A stretch of DNA of 64,000 nt, from NCBI GenBank assembly GCA_019750335.1, contig JAIEOQ010000005.1, positions 434,001 to 498,000 on the forward strand, given 5' to 3'. A model generated the notes under the pieces. It saw only the letters and a program-made list of their open reading frames with translations. It had not been told where the DNA came from and did not search any database. This document shows, one piece after another, positions 48,485 to 58,503 of this stretch. The DNA is from Candidatus Obscuribacterales bacterium. GTDB taxonomy: Bacteria > Cyanobacteriota > Vampirovibrionia > Obscuribacterales > Obscuribacteraceae. A program made the translations under genes and the position numbers. The stretch's first letter is position 1; every line of letters begins with the position of its first letter.

Positions 48485-48766
48485 ATGAGTTCCCAATTCC
48501 GCACCGCGTTTGCAGGGTTCGGAGTGCTAGCCGTATGCTTAGCTATGGCTTCGCTCAAATGGCAATTTTTACTGGTTGGTCTGGCTTTTGCCGGGATCTT
48601 CTGTGGCTATATGAATTGGCGCCAATTGGTTGGCAGACCGGAGCCGAAAGAAGATCTTTTCGCCGATCTGGATCGCTATGAAAGACGTTCGCGTCGTCGC
48701 CGTCGCGAGAACGTGCTTGCTTTTCCGGAAGGCAGCTGGAGTGTTTCGGACGCCAGCGGCATCTAA
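48485..48766 (+). CDS. Small hypothetical membrane protein
   Basis: ATG with upstream GGAG; two hydrophobic helices then RRSRRRRRENV basic stretch. Confidence 0.6.
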   Translation: MSSQFRTAFAGFGVLAVCLAMASLKWQFLLVGLAFAGIFCGYMNWRQLVGRPEPKEDLFADLDRYERRSRRRRRENVLAFPEGSWSVSDASGI

Positions 48767-48811
48767 GTTCTTTCAATTGAACTTTTTCTTTCTGAATACG
48801 TAAATGTATTG

Positions 48812-48862
48812 TGTGTGCTATTTCGCACACAAGCTGGCGTATGTCGCTATACGCCAGTCTAC
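48812..48862. terminator. Tandem hairpins between convergent genes, probable terminator region
   Basis: TGTGTGC/GCACACA hairpin followed by CTGGCGTAT/ATACGCCAG hairpin with a T-rich tail on the + strand. Confidence 0.6.
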
Positions 48863-49842
48863 TTTTTGCTGTAATTTTCCAGCTTGCCGATAAGCCAGCC
48901 GGCGGTGGCAAATATAGCTTTGGATTTACCGCTACGTCCTAGGGCAAATCCGGCACCGGCAAGGCCGGAACCTAAAGCGCTGGGTTCAAAAGTTTTGGCT
49001 AGAGTTGAATCGGCGCCGAATTGGGAGCTTGCCAAATTGGCTAGCTGGCTGTCGGCAAAATAGGTGCCGCCGCCGACAGCGGCGCCGCCTGCAATGCCGC
49101 GTATGAATGATTTGGCGTAGCTGGGTTGCCGTGCCTCAAGCTTTAACTGTTTAATTATGTCTGAATGGTCGGTAGCCTCATGCATGAAAGCGCTGAGTTC
49201 ATCCAAATGTTTTGCGGATTTCGAAGCTTTATCGGCCTGGGCTAATTGTTTCGCCTGAGCCAGAGATGAATTTGTTACTTCGGTAAGCGGGCTGAATTTG
49301 TGTGCTTGTCTAGCCCAGGTTGGTGCGTCGTCAGCCAAAGATATTAATGCGGTTCTAGAATTTTGCACCATATAACCGTTGTTCAGAGCGATACGGTCTA
49401 AAGTCAGTTGACCGGTGCGAACCGCGCCGGCACTGATGCCGCCTGCAGCTATATAGTCGGCTTGGTCGCTGTTTTTGATCACTTCGGAGCCGGCGATAGC
49501 ATTATAAACTTTGCTGGCGCCATACCCAACAGTGTAACCAACCAGACCATACTTCGCAGCGCTTTTGAGTCTTCCCAGCCCTTGTCCTGTATTGAGCCCA
49601 AGAAAGACACTAGTGCCGGCAATATGGCCTGGAGTGCATAGAACCTCAGGTGGAGTAATAGGCGAACTTTCCGCTTTCTGGTCTGCAATTAGAGTTAAAG
49701 GCTGGAGACATTCCGGCTGAACCTTTGTACTCTCCACTTTTTTAGCAGACAATACATTTAATTGCGGAACTGCTTTTGTCCAGTCCGGATTAAAGGCTGG
49801 TGTTTCTGTTTCTTTTGCTGGTTGAGCTTGATCAATTTCCAT
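48859..49842 (-). CDS. Hypothetical protein with glycine/alanine-rich hydrophobic segments
   Basis: Long ORF; FIRGIAGGAAVGGGTYFAD, GSGLAGAGFALGRSGKSKAIFATAGWLIG. Confidence 0.65.
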   Translation of the reverse strand: MEIDQAQPAKETETPAFNPDWTKAVPQLNVLSAKKVESTKVQPECLQPLTLIADQKAESSPITPPEVLCTPGHIAGTSVFLGLNTGQGLGRLKSAAKYGLVGYTVGYGASKVYNAIAGSEVIKNSDQADYIAAGGISAGAVRTGQLTLDRIALNNGYMVQNSRTALISLADDAPTWARQAHKFSPLTEVTNSSLAQAKQLAQADKASKSAKHLDELSAFMHEATDHSDIIKQLKLEARQPSYAKSFIRGIAGGAAVGGGTYFADSQLANLASSQFGADSTLAKTFEPSALGSGLAGAGFALGRSGKSKAIFATAGWLIGKLENYSKK

Positions 49843-49939
49843 AAAATATCAACTCTAAATGGCTCAATGGATTTTGCTGCAAAATAGAGAGTCAGTCAGT
49901 GGTGAAATTACGCAGGCGAGATTATTTTTGGGCGGATTT

Positions 49940-51898
49940 TTAGTGCAAGAGCGATTCCACATAATGAATCTGTCTTTGTAGAGCAATGAGCTCCGGGTTA
50001 TCTTTCGGAAAAAAACTTTGGCGGATTTTTTCGTCTTCGCGATAATATTTGAGCGCTTCTTTATAGTTGTGCTGTCGGACACAAAGTTCTGCGCTCATTG
50101 CTAAAGCCAAAAGAAGTGAAGTTATTTGTTTGGGATCCTTTTTTGTTTCTTCTGATATTTTTTTTGCTTCGGGTAATAGTTGATTGAGAGTGTGCCTGTC
50201 GTCAATCTGTTTTGCTAAATCAGCAATTTGGCTGAGAAAGGACATTTCTGTGAAAAAATCAGTCTGATAATCAGCAGTTTTGGCGCTTGCTAAAGCGGAC
50301 TGTAAATGACGGGCAACTTCTTTTTTGCTTTTTCCGCTATGCAACGACCATTTAGCTTTGTCGTATAGTAAGTCGGCCTTTTTCGGGTCGGCTTCTTGTT
50401 TATGTTCGTGCAGAAAAGCGTCCAAATAATCCAATTCGGATTTTGCTTTTTTTAGATCGTAAGTCAGATAAGTATTAAAAAGACCTCTGCGATTGTTGAA
50501 TACGGCATTGGGTTCTTGTTGGCTTTCGGCCTCAACAATGCCAATCTTATGCAGTAATACTCGTTCTTGGTTTAAGCCGTTAGCCGCGTATCTGGCGTCT
50601 AAAATGTGTCTGTGATTACGTCCAGGGAAACGAAAAGCAAAAGATTGAGGTTGATACATCGTTACGGCAGCATGAATGCGGGTTAAAATAGCCCGCTCTT
50701 TTGTTTGTTCAGCTTGGTTTAGTTTAGCTGCTAGATCGATTGTTCCTAAGAGCTCCAGTGTTTTGATAGTTTGTATAACAGCTCTGGTCATTTGATTTTG
50801 ATGAGCAAATTGTATTGCTTCCAGGCTTGTTTTTTCTGCGTCATTTAAAATGCGTTCAGTCGGCGTGATTGCTGTTTTTAACGAGAGAGCCGGTTTTGTT
50901 TCTTGCCACGATTTTAACCAGAAAAATAAAACCAAAAATAAACTGACTATTGCAACAGCGATAAAAGGAGTGTTGTTTTGTTTTTTGATTGGATCTGTGC
51001 TGCTGCTGCTCCAGGGAAGCAGGTTTTGGTAGTCGTTCTGATTGAGAGGCGTTCCTAGCTGTATTTTGTTTAACGCCTCGCTGAACTCATTTGCTGATTG
51101 AAAACGCAACGCCGGATCCTTTTGCAGCGCTTTTTGCAAAACAAGATTCAGGTCGTTTGATACTGGCAGTGGCTGCGGCATTTCATTTGCATGTTTATGG
51201 ATTAAACCGATTGGGTTATCGACTTCAAAAACCGGTACACCGGCAATACATTCATAGACTATGCAAGCTAAAGAATACAAATCGGATTGTTTGTCGGCAT
51301 GTTTACCCTGGCACTGTTCCGGACTTAAATATTGCGCGGTGCCGATAAGTAAGCCGGTTTGAGTAAGTTTTTGGCTGAGCTTTCCCGACTCAGGCAACAA
51401 TTTCATCAGTCCGAAATCAACGAGCTTGACGAAGTCGATCTCAGGCTCGTTCAAAAGCATGATATTCCCGGGTTTGATGTCGCGATGGATAACACCATGG
51501 GAATGGGCATATTCAAGAGCCTGACAGAGCTGAATCGCTATGTGCAAAGTACGCTCGACTGAAAGTTTGCTTTCTTCATCCATGACTTGGCGCAAAGTCT
51601 TTCCGGATAAATATTCCATTGATAAATATGGAATATGATCGTTCCAGAATCCAAGCCGATAAATGGCCATAATATGGCGATGCTGTAATGAAGATAGAAC
51701 CTTGCCTTCTCTTTCAAAACGGGCTCGGCTGTCGGCATCATTAAGATGATAGGTGTTCATCACTTTAAGGGCGACATCACGCTCCAAGCCACTTTCGCGT
51801 GCTTTGTAGACAGAGCCCATACCGCCGCGACCAATTTCGGCAAGAATAGTATATTTGCCGTCGATAATGCTGCCGATCAATGATGATTCACTGAACAT
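49940..51898 (-). CDS. Serine/threonine protein kinase with TM helix and extracytoplasmic helical region
   Basis: GRGGMGSVYKARESGLERDVALKVM, HGVIHRDIKPGNIML, DFGLMKLL; TM segment FIAVAIVSLFLVLFFWLKSW; no PASTA repeats seen. Confidence 0.95.
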   Translation of the reverse strand: MFSESSLIGSIIDGKYTILAEIGRGGMGSVYKARESGLERDVALKVMNTYHLNDADSRARFEREGKVLSSLQHRHIMAIYRLGFWNDHIPYLSMEYLSGKTLRQVMDEESKLSVERTLHIAIQLCQALEYAHSHGVIHRDIKPGNIMLLNEPEIDFVKLVDFGLMKLLPESGKLSQKLTQTGLLIGTAQYLSPEQCQGKHADKQSDLYSLACIVYECIAGVPVFEVDNPIGLIHKHANEMPQPLPVSNDLNLVLQKALQKDPALRFQSANEFSEALNKIQLGTPLNQNDYQNLLPWSSSSTDPIKKQNNTPFIAVAIVSLFLVLFFWLKSWQETKPALSLKTAITPTERILNDAEKTSLEAIQFAHQNQMTRAVIQTIKTLELLGTIDLAAKLNQAEQTKERAILTRIHAAVTMYQPQSFAFRFPGRNHRHILDARYAANGLNQERVLLHKIGIVEAESQQEPNAVFNNRRGLFNTYLTYDLKKAKSELDYLDAFLHEHKQEADPKKADLLYDKAKWSLHSGKSKKEVARHLQSALASAKTADYQTDFFTEMSFLSQIADLAKQIDDRHTLNQLLPEAKKISEETKKDPKQITSLLLALAMSAELCVRQHNYKEALKYYREDEKIRQSFFPKDNPELIALQRQIHYVESLLH

Positions 51899-51900
51899 GA

Positions 51901-53562
51901 TTAATCGCCTTCTTTGGCAACCAAATTACGTAAGAAAGGTAAGCGTTGAGCGACAGACAAAGGTTCATTTAGCTTAGCGGCCAAACAAACAATCAGATAG
52001 ATTAGAAGCCCGGCAGCCGAGGCTCCGCCTACGCTGAAAAGCAGTCGGAGGAACTGCGCCAACGGCAAAGATTGTAAGTAATAAGTTAAAGCGGAATAAG
52101 CGCCAAAGCAAGCGATACCGCTGGCAGTGGCAGCCACAAGCATGATTGAAACCGGGCGCAAAAGCTGATTGAATCCTAGCAAGCCCAGTTTCTGTTTAAG
52201 AAAGAACATGAGCAACGTCAAATTCATAATCGTAATTAAAGTCGTTGCTAAAGAGATACCGCTTACGCCCATATGTAGCTGGCAAACAAGTAGATAGTCC
52301 AAGCCGGCTTTGACGATGATCGCGATAACAGCTACACGATAAGGCGTGTTGGAATCTTGATAAGCGTAAAAGACTCGGGTGATCAGATCGCGTGCGACAT
52401 AGAAAAAAATTGAAGGGATGAGAAATACCAGAGCGGCAGTGACAAGCTCGGTGGATTCGGCATTGAAGTTGCCGCGCTGAAAAAGTAAGCGAATTATCGG
52501 CGCTGGAATCGCAGCTAATATGGCTGTAAGCGGCAGAGCGAGAAACCAGAGAAAGCGCAGAGCGCGACGCAACTCTTCTTTCAAATCATCGAAACGGCGT
52601 GCGCTGACCTGTTCGGTAAAACGCGGTAGCATCGGCACTAGCATTGCTGTAAGCAAAACGCCTAATGGAAGTTGAATTAAACGATTAGCGTTGATGATCG
52701 CTGTCCAGCCACCTTGTCCGGCAGCCGAATTAGTAAAAAAGGCATCGACATAAACGGTCAACTGTCCGATTGAAGTGCTAAATATGGCTGGCCAAAGCAT
52801 GGAGCGATATTCTTTAATACCGGGTTGCGGCTGGAATGAAACCGCGTATTTTAATCCGGTTTTTAAAGTGCCTGGCACTTGAGCTAAAAGCTGGCCGATA
52901 GCGCCAGCAAGAGTGCCGACAGCTAAAGGTAATCCGGTCAACAAAGCTGTTTCAGGATTAGTCCAGCCGAGCACAGCAATGATAATTGCCAGGCTGGCTA
53001 TAGCTGGAGATAAGGATGGCCAGAGCACTTTGTTGTATACATTGAGAATGCCGTATGAAACGCCAACCAAGCCGGATATAACAATGAGTGGCAGCATTAT
53101 GTTGAACTGTTCTTGCAGCTGCTGCTTATAAAAATTGCGCAAAAAATTCAGATCGTGCCCTTTAAGTAGATCGGGCAAGCGAGTCGTATCTATTTTGTAT
53201 GTTTGCGCTTGCCAGTCGATCAGATATGGCGCGGCAAAATAAGCGATGATTGAGATTACGCTCAAGCTGCAAAAGGTGAAAAGCAATACTTGGGCCATTA
53301 ATTTGCCGGCAGTTTCTTCTTGTTTGCGATTACCAAGAATGGCTACTGTGGCTGAATGAAACGGTCCACCTAAACCGCCGAATAAAACCAAGACGTTACC
53401 GGTAACCAGATAAGCATAATTGTACGCGTCAGCGACAATGCCGGTTCCGTATGCTTGAGCGACAATGATGTCTCGAGCCAGTCCGGCAATTTTTGAAAGA
53501 ATGGTAAGTAAAGCTACAATACCGAAAGTCTTGCCGACGTTGGCTTTCTTTTCGGTGCTCAA
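51901..53562 (-). CDS. murJ: Lipid II flippase MurJ (MviN)
   Basis: Multi-TM MATE/MVF protein; KTFGIVALLTILSKIAGLARDIIVAQAYGTG N-term. Confidence 0.93.
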   Translation of the reverse strand: MSTEKKANVGKTFGIVALLTILSKIAGLARDIIVAQAYGTGIVADAYNYAYLVTGNVLVLFGGLGGPFHSATVAILGNRKQEETAGKLMAQVLLFTFCSLSVISIIAYFAAPYLIDWQAQTYKIDTTRLPDLLKGHDLNFLRNFYKQQLQEQFNIMLPLIVISGLVGVSYGILNVYNKVLWPSLSPAIASLAIIIAVLGWTNPETALLTGLPLAVGTLAGAIGQLLAQVPGTLKTGLKYAVSFQPQPGIKEYRSMLWPAIFSTSIGQLTVYVDAFFTNSAAGQGGWTAIINANRLIQLPLGVLLTAMLVPMLPRFTEQVSARRFDDLKEELRRALRFLWFLALPLTAILAAIPAPIIRLLFQRGNFNAESTELVTAALVFLIPSIFFYVARDLITRVFYAYQDSNTPYRVAVIAIIVKAGLDYLLVCQLHMGVSGISLATTLITIMNLTLLMFFLKQKLGLLGFNQLLRPVSIMLVAATASGIACFGAYSALTYYLQSLPLAQFLRLLFSVGGASAAGLLIYLIVCLAAKLNEPLSVAQRLPFLRNLVAKEGD

Positions 53563-55406
53563 TGGACTTTACCTTGAATCTCGGCGGCGTATTTTACAGA
53601 TGGTGGCACAAAAGAATTGGCGCCGGCTTTTTTACTATTGAGTTCGATTTTCTCTGATGGCGGTATGCCTAAATAACGAGCTGCTTCTACACAAATGGCG
53701 TTAAAGACCGGACCGGCAATTGTATTACCCCAGCGTCCGTCGGTCTGGGGACTGTCGACAACGACGAGGCAAAGAAGTTGTGGATTGTCTGCCGGTAAGA
53801 AGCCGACGAAAGAAGCAATTGTAGCGCCGGCAATATAACCGCGGCCGTTGGCAGTAACTTTTTGCGCTGTTCCTGTTTTGCCACCAACACGGTAGCCTGG
53901 AACTTTGCCTGCCAGCTGTGTGCCGATGAAAACATTGTCTCCGAGCAGCTTGGCGATAAGCTTAGCTGTTTCCGGTTTGAGTACTTGAGTTTTGCTTGGC
54001 TCGGTCCATTTTTCAGTTACGCCTGTGCGCGGATCATAAATGCGTCTAATCAAATGTGGTTGTACTTTGGTGCCGTTATTTGCTACAGCCGATACTGCCG
54101 CTGCCAGCTGCAGCGGTGTCATGGCGATTGCACCTTGACCAAATCCGGTTGTTGCCTGGTCTATGGGCTTCCAATATTTATGATTGAGCAATAGTCCGGC
54201 TGACTCTCCGGGGAGTTCAATACCGGTTGTATGTCCTAGCCCGAATTCGCTCAGTTTGCTATGAAACTGCAAAGGCGTCATCATTAAGCCAATTTGGGCG
54301 GAAGCAACGTTGCTTGAATGAATGAATAAGTGAAGTATGTCGAGAGAACCAAGACCGCCGGGCTCGTGGTTATGCAATGTTCTGTTGCCGATAGTGATAC
54401 TGCCGTTGTCAATGAAACGAGTGTTGGGTTTGATCACGCCTAAGTCTAAAGCTGATGCTACGGTAAGAATCTTAAAGGTCGAGCCCGGTTGGTAGACGTC
54501 GACCATGGCCCAGTTTTTGGTTATTTCGTATTGATATTTGTGGTACTCATTTGGATCGTAATTTGGATAATTTGCCCAGGCTAAAATTTCACCGTTAGTC
54601 GGATCGAGAACAATAGCGCAACCGCGCTGTGCCATTGAGTGTATACAAATTGCCGACAACTCTTTCTCGGCTAAGTGTTGCAGATAGTTATCGATGGTCA
54701 GCTCGACATGGCGCCCCATGGGCGGTGTTATATCCAGGACTGGAGTAGTGTTGCCAACGATGATTGGCCGTCCTCGTCCGTCCAACTGTGGACGTTTTAG
54801 ATTGCCAGTATTTTGCAATAAAGATTCTTCGGCTTGTTCGACACCGCCCTGCCCGTGCGTATCCATGTTTACATAGCCGAGCATGTGCGAAGCTAAATTG
54901 CCCTCCGGATAATGGCGGAATGAGCGTGGCACAATATCAATGCCTGTCCAATTCAAACTTTGCAGTTCATCGATCTCTTCGCGACCCATGTGCCGAGCCA
55001 CGGTTACAACAGGGTAGCCGGCATTAAGTAAGCGCGAAATTTTTTTGTAATCGAGATGACAAATGCGGGCAAAAGCTTGAGCGGCTTCTTCCGTGCCTAC
55101 TTTTAAAAGCGACGGATGGACGTAAACATCGTATCTTGTAGTATCAATGGCTAAAGGCAGTCCGTGTCTGTCTGTGATGGCGCCGCGATGAATGAGCAAA
55201 TTGCTTTGTTGTCTTTGTACAGCTGCCTGCTGTGTAAGCTGTGGTCCTTTGATTACTTGCAGATAGTAGAGTCTACCGGCGATTAATACCAAGCCGCTAA
55301 TAATCAACATTTGCCAGAAGCGTAGCCGCCAAACCGGCGACATCGGTTTGCGGCGTTCGCCGGCAAATCTGTTTCGCGATACCTCGGGGGCGGGTGATAC
55401 AGGCAT
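53559..55406 (-). CDS. ftsI: Peptidoglycan D,D-transpeptidase FtsI / class B PBP
   Basis: DVYQPGSTFKILTVASAL (SxxK), HSSNVASAQIG (SxN), GKTGTAQKV (KTG). Confidence 0.95.
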   Translation of the reverse strand: MPVSPAPEVSRNRFAGERRKPMSPVWRLRFWQMLIISGLVLIAGRLYYLQVIKGPQLTQQAAVQRQQSNLLIHRGAITDRHGLPLAIDTTRYDVYVHPSLLKVGTEEAAQAFARICHLDYKKISRLLNAGYPVVTVARHMGREEIDELQSLNWTGIDIVPRSFRHYPEGNLASHMLGYVNMDTHGQGGVEQAEESLLQNTGNLKRPQLDGRGRPIIVGNTTPVLDITPPMGRHVELTIDNYLQHLAEKELSAICIHSMAQRGCAIVLDPTNGEILAWANYPNYDPNEYHKYQYEITKNWAMVDVYQPGSTFKILTVASALDLGVIKPNTRFIDNGSITIGNRTLHNHEPGGLGSLDILHLFIHSSNVASAQIGLMMTPLQFHSKLSEFGLGHTTGIELPGESAGLLLNHKYWKPIDQATTGFGQGAIAMTPLQLAAAVSAVANNGTKVQPHLIRRIYDPRTGVTEKWTEPSKTQVLKPETAKLIAKLLGDNVFIGTQLAGKVPGYRVGGKTGTAQKVTANGRGYIAGATIASFVGFLPADNPQLLCLVVVDSPQTDGRWGNTIAGPVFNAICVEAARYLGIPPSEKIELNSKKAGANSFVPPSVKYAAEIQGKVH

Positions 55407-55412
55407 CTTTGC

Positions 55413-55892
55413 TTAATAACCGGACATGATCGGCAGGAAATGCTTACGTGCTTTGTAGGGCTTTGTTGCTGCCGGCTTGATCTCTTTGACGATTAAAACT
55501 CTTTCCGGAACACGGAGCCCGGCACGCCCTACGACATTAGCTTGAATACCCTGGAAAGAGATTGATTTTAAAAGTTGTGCTGAAAGCTCGGTATTTTGCT
55601 CACTCAGTCTTCTTGCTTGTTCTTGCAGTTTGCTGATATCAGCTGAAGATGCAACATCAAGACCGTAGCCGAGAATGGCTAATCCGCAGCAACCGATTAA
55701 AAGCGCTCGCAAGATGCGATTCGTTTTTACTAGAATCGGTGCTTGTCTGTGACTGATTCGCGGGGTCCAATCAGGCAAAGAGTCGATGGAGATACGCGAA
55801 GAATTATTCTTTGCCACCACGGATGGTAGAGAATCCGAAGCGGATCGTGTTTCCCACGGCTCAGCATTGATCACGTTTGGCACTGCCGACAT
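55413..55892 (-). CDS. FtsL-like bitopic septum protein
   Basis: Cytoplasmic N-term, single TM (ILRALLIGCCGLAILGYGLDVA), short coiled coil (ISKLQEQARRLSEQNTELSAQLL); lies between rsmH and ftsI. Confidence 0.65.
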   Translation of the reverse strand: MSAVPNVINAEPWETRSASDSLPSVVAKNNSSRISIDSLPDWTPRISHRQAPILVKTNRILRALLIGCCGLAILGYGLDVASSADISKLQEQARRLSEQNTELSAQLLKSISFQGIQANVVGRAGLRVPERVLIVKEIKPAATKPYKARKHFLPIMSGY

Positions 55893-55900
55893 CTGTTGCT

Positions 55901-56872
55901 CTAGCCCACTCTTTCCCCAGCCCGTAGTTTAGCACTACGGCTCCGGGGATTGGCAAGTGTTTCTATATCGGAGGGTTGTAAAGGTTTGTTTGTGAGTATT
56001 TTCAATTCTTGTTTTTTGTCGCAAGTGCAAATCGGGTACCGAGGCGGGCAAATGCAGCTTATACTGTGGCTCTTGAGAATTTGCTTAACTAGCCGATCCT
56101 CAAGGCTATGAAAGCTAATGACAACTATGCGTGCTTCAGCTTTCAATTTCTTTATGGCATCGTGCATGAATTTTTCTAAGACCCCGAGCTCATCGTTTAC
56201 GGCGATGCGTAATGCCTGAAAAGTACGTGTGGCTGGATGAATTCTTTCGTAATCGCCTCGTCCGCCTCGGGCTCTGCCGACAGCCGACATGACAATTGAG
56301 GCTAATTCAGAAGTTTGTTTAAGCGGGCGTGCGTCAACGATTCTTTTAGCGATTTTGCGGCTGAATTTTTCTTCGCCGAAACGATAAATCAGGTTGGCCA
56401 GCTCAATCTCCGGCAGTGTGTTAACCAAAGTCTCAGCCGTTAGAGTTTGGTCTCGATTCATACGCATGTCTAAAGGCGCCGTAGTTTGAAAACTAAAGCC
56501 TCGCTCGCTGTTGTCAAGTTGAAATGATGAAACGCCAATGTCAGCCAAAATGCCGCCTGTTATAGCCTCGATCCCTAGCTCATCCAAGATCGGCTCAATA
56601 TTTGAAAAATTGCCTTGAACTAAATGCAAATTTGGACAAAGGTCTAATAGACCGTCTTTTTTCAGGCGTTCTTTGGCTAAATCAAGAGCTTCTTGGTCTT
56701 GATCGATGCCGATAACAGTACTGTCAGGACCGGCTTTTTTTATTATTTCGCTTAAATGACCGCCCAAGCCCACTGTAGCGTCTACCCAGACTAAACCCGG
56801 TCTGGGGTTGAGCCAGTGCATGGATTCCGCCAAAAGCACAGGCGTATGAGAAAAGGAGTTGTTTTCGGCCAT
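55901..56872 (-). CDS. rsmH: 16S rRNA m4C1402 methyltransferase
   Basis: HTPVLLAESMHWLNP, VDATVGLGGHLSEI, GILADIGVSSFQLDNSERGFSF, RRTFQALRIAVNDEL-like motif. Confidence 0.96.
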   Translation of the reverse strand: MAENNSFSHTPVLLAESMHWLNPRPGLVWVDATVGLGGHLSEIIKKAGPDSTVIGIDQDQEALDLAKERLKKDGLLDLCPNLHLVQGNFSNIEPILDELGIEAITGGILADIGVSSFQLDNSERGFSFQTTAPLDMRMNRDQTLTAETLVNTLPEIELANLIYRFGEEKFSRKIAKRIVDARPLKQTSELASIVMSAVGRARGGRGDYERIHPATRTFQALRIAVNDELGVLEKFMHDAIKKLKAEARIVVISFHSLEDRLVKQILKSHSISCICPPRYPICTCDKKQELKILTNKPLQPSDIETLANPRSRSAKLRAGERVG

Positions 56873-57418
56873 TTATTGCTTGTCGCGTTTCTTCGAACAA
56901 AATTCAAAGTCCCAGCAGCAAAAATAAATCAGCTGCATGGTGATCAAGCCGATTATCGGGCCAACTAGAGTCGGAGGGCAAGAGTGGGGCATATTATTTT
57001 CCCACCAAGAAGCTTCTAGGCTGGCTCCAGTTAAGAGAGCAATGACCGGTAGCAAGCTTAAAAGAACGATAACGCCTAATTGTTTGTTAGTGGCTGTTGT
57101 GCCGCCCCAATGCCAGCGCATACCGTCCCACCAAAATGTCGGTGCAATTCGCCAGCCTAAAGTGTTGGCTGGAAATAAAAGACGGCCTCCGCGTAAAGGC
57201 ACGAAGCCACGGTCGCAGCTATTGCAAGCAAGGGTTTCGGTGTGACCGAATGGTTCAAGAATGCCCGACGAGCACCGCGGACAAGGATAACTCTGGCTGA
57301 GAGCAATTACTTGTTGTTTCAATGGCGCCGGAGACGGCGGTTGAAACATTTGTCCTTCATCCATCGGCTGACTAGGTATCGACATAGAGACCATCCCACG
57401 GCTTGAGCCATAGCGCAT
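56873..57418 (-). CDS. Hypothetical zinc-ribbon membrane protein
   Basis: SYPCPRCSSGILEPFGHTETLACNSCDRGFVPL four-Cys ribbon, two TM segments; start probably an internal ATG; end abuts rsmH start. Confidence 0.65.
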   Translation of the reverse strand: MRYGSSRGMVSMSIPSQPMDEGQMFQPPSPAPLKQQVIALSQSYPCPRCSSGILEPFGHTETLACNSCDRGFVPLRGGRLLFPANTLGWRIAPTFWWDGMRWHWGGTTATNKQLGVIVLLSLLPVIALLTGASLEASWWENNMPHSCPPTLVGPIIGLITMQLIYFCCWDFEFCSKKRDKQ

Positions 57419-57494
57419 AAATTGCTTAACAGTTTCTAAATACCCGGAGATTCGTCTGAATCTTCAGCTCTTGGGGAAATTTGACAAAATTTAA

Positions 57495-58358
57495 TCAGAA
57501 GTGAGGATCTTTTCGGCTGGCGCCAATTGCTCCAGCGGCCAGAAATAAACGAAAGAGCACACTATAGTCTTCATCAGTAATTTCAATTTGGCGGTCGTCG
57601 CAGCGCTTAACGCCGGGAAGAAGCTCCGCACCGTCAGCCATGGCTGGATCGAAGAAAGTTATCTGCAAAGTAGACGGTTTGGGTGGGAAATAAACATTCC
57701 AATAATCGCGTTTATTCATCGCTTCAACAGCGCTGTGACGTAAGCTTTCCAGGGACTCTTGAGCGGGCATGAAAGCAGCTGAATAACGTGAAATCGCTTT
57801 TTTTACTGCAACAGTCGGTAATGGACCGAGCAATTCAATCGCCTCTTGGCAGGCGGCGTCATCGCCGGTTACAAGACCGATTGGTACACCAAAAAAACCA
57901 GCTAAGGCGGCATTTAATCCGATTTCGCCTACGCTTTTACCATTAAGTTTTACATCTAAAAATACTTGAGCGCGGTAAGTATGGCTGAGTACACCGCAAG
58001 CAACGCCGGCGCGAGCATGATAACCGACGAAAAACGCCCCGTCGAAAGGTTTGTCGCAAAGCTCTTTTGCCGCGGCTTTTCCTGAAATTCCGGCAACCAT
58101 CGAATAAGGTCTTTGCCAGCCGGATAAGAGTGTCACTCCTTCGGGAAGCAATTCGTGCCTGAGGTTCCGCCCGTCCCAGTGTGCGTCGGCAACATAAATG
58201 TCTGTTGCGCCGGCCGAACGTGCACCTTTAATAACGGCTGCCAGCTCTTGATGCATGAGGGCGACCGCTCTTTCATAACCAGGCTCTCCCGGTTGAGTCT
58301 GGCTTGAGTGGACAATTCCGTTAACGCCTTCCAGATCTGCCGAGATATATATTCTCAT
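57495..58358 (-). CDS. M55 family D-aminopeptidase (DppA-like)
   Basis: MRIYISADLEGVNGIVHSSQ; FFVGYHARAG; GLVTGDDAACQEA. Confidence 0.92.
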   Translation of the reverse strand: MRIYISADLEGVNGIVHSSQTQPGEPGYERAVALMHQELAAVIKGARSAGATDIYVADAHWDGRNLRHELLPEGVTLLSGWQRPYSMVAGISGKAAAKELCDKPFDGAFFVGYHARAGVACGVLSHTYRAQVFLDVKLNGKSVGEIGLNAALAGFFGVPIGLVTGDDAACQEAIELLGPLPTVAVKKAISRYSAAFMPAQESLESLRHSAVEAMNKRDYWNVYFPPKPSTLQITFFDPAMADGAELLPGVKRCDDRQIEITDEDYSVLFRLFLAAGAIGASRKDPHF

Positions 58359-58503
58359 TGCCAGTGATTCTCCTGATAATTGCCGACCATTCTATCTCAG
58401 TCATTGACCATAGAATTAGGTGAAAAGTTGTCAAGGTTTGTCTGGGAAGAGATAGCTTTCGCTATAATTTGTGAGGGCGCCAGCTTTGGAAAAGGACGAG
58501 TTC

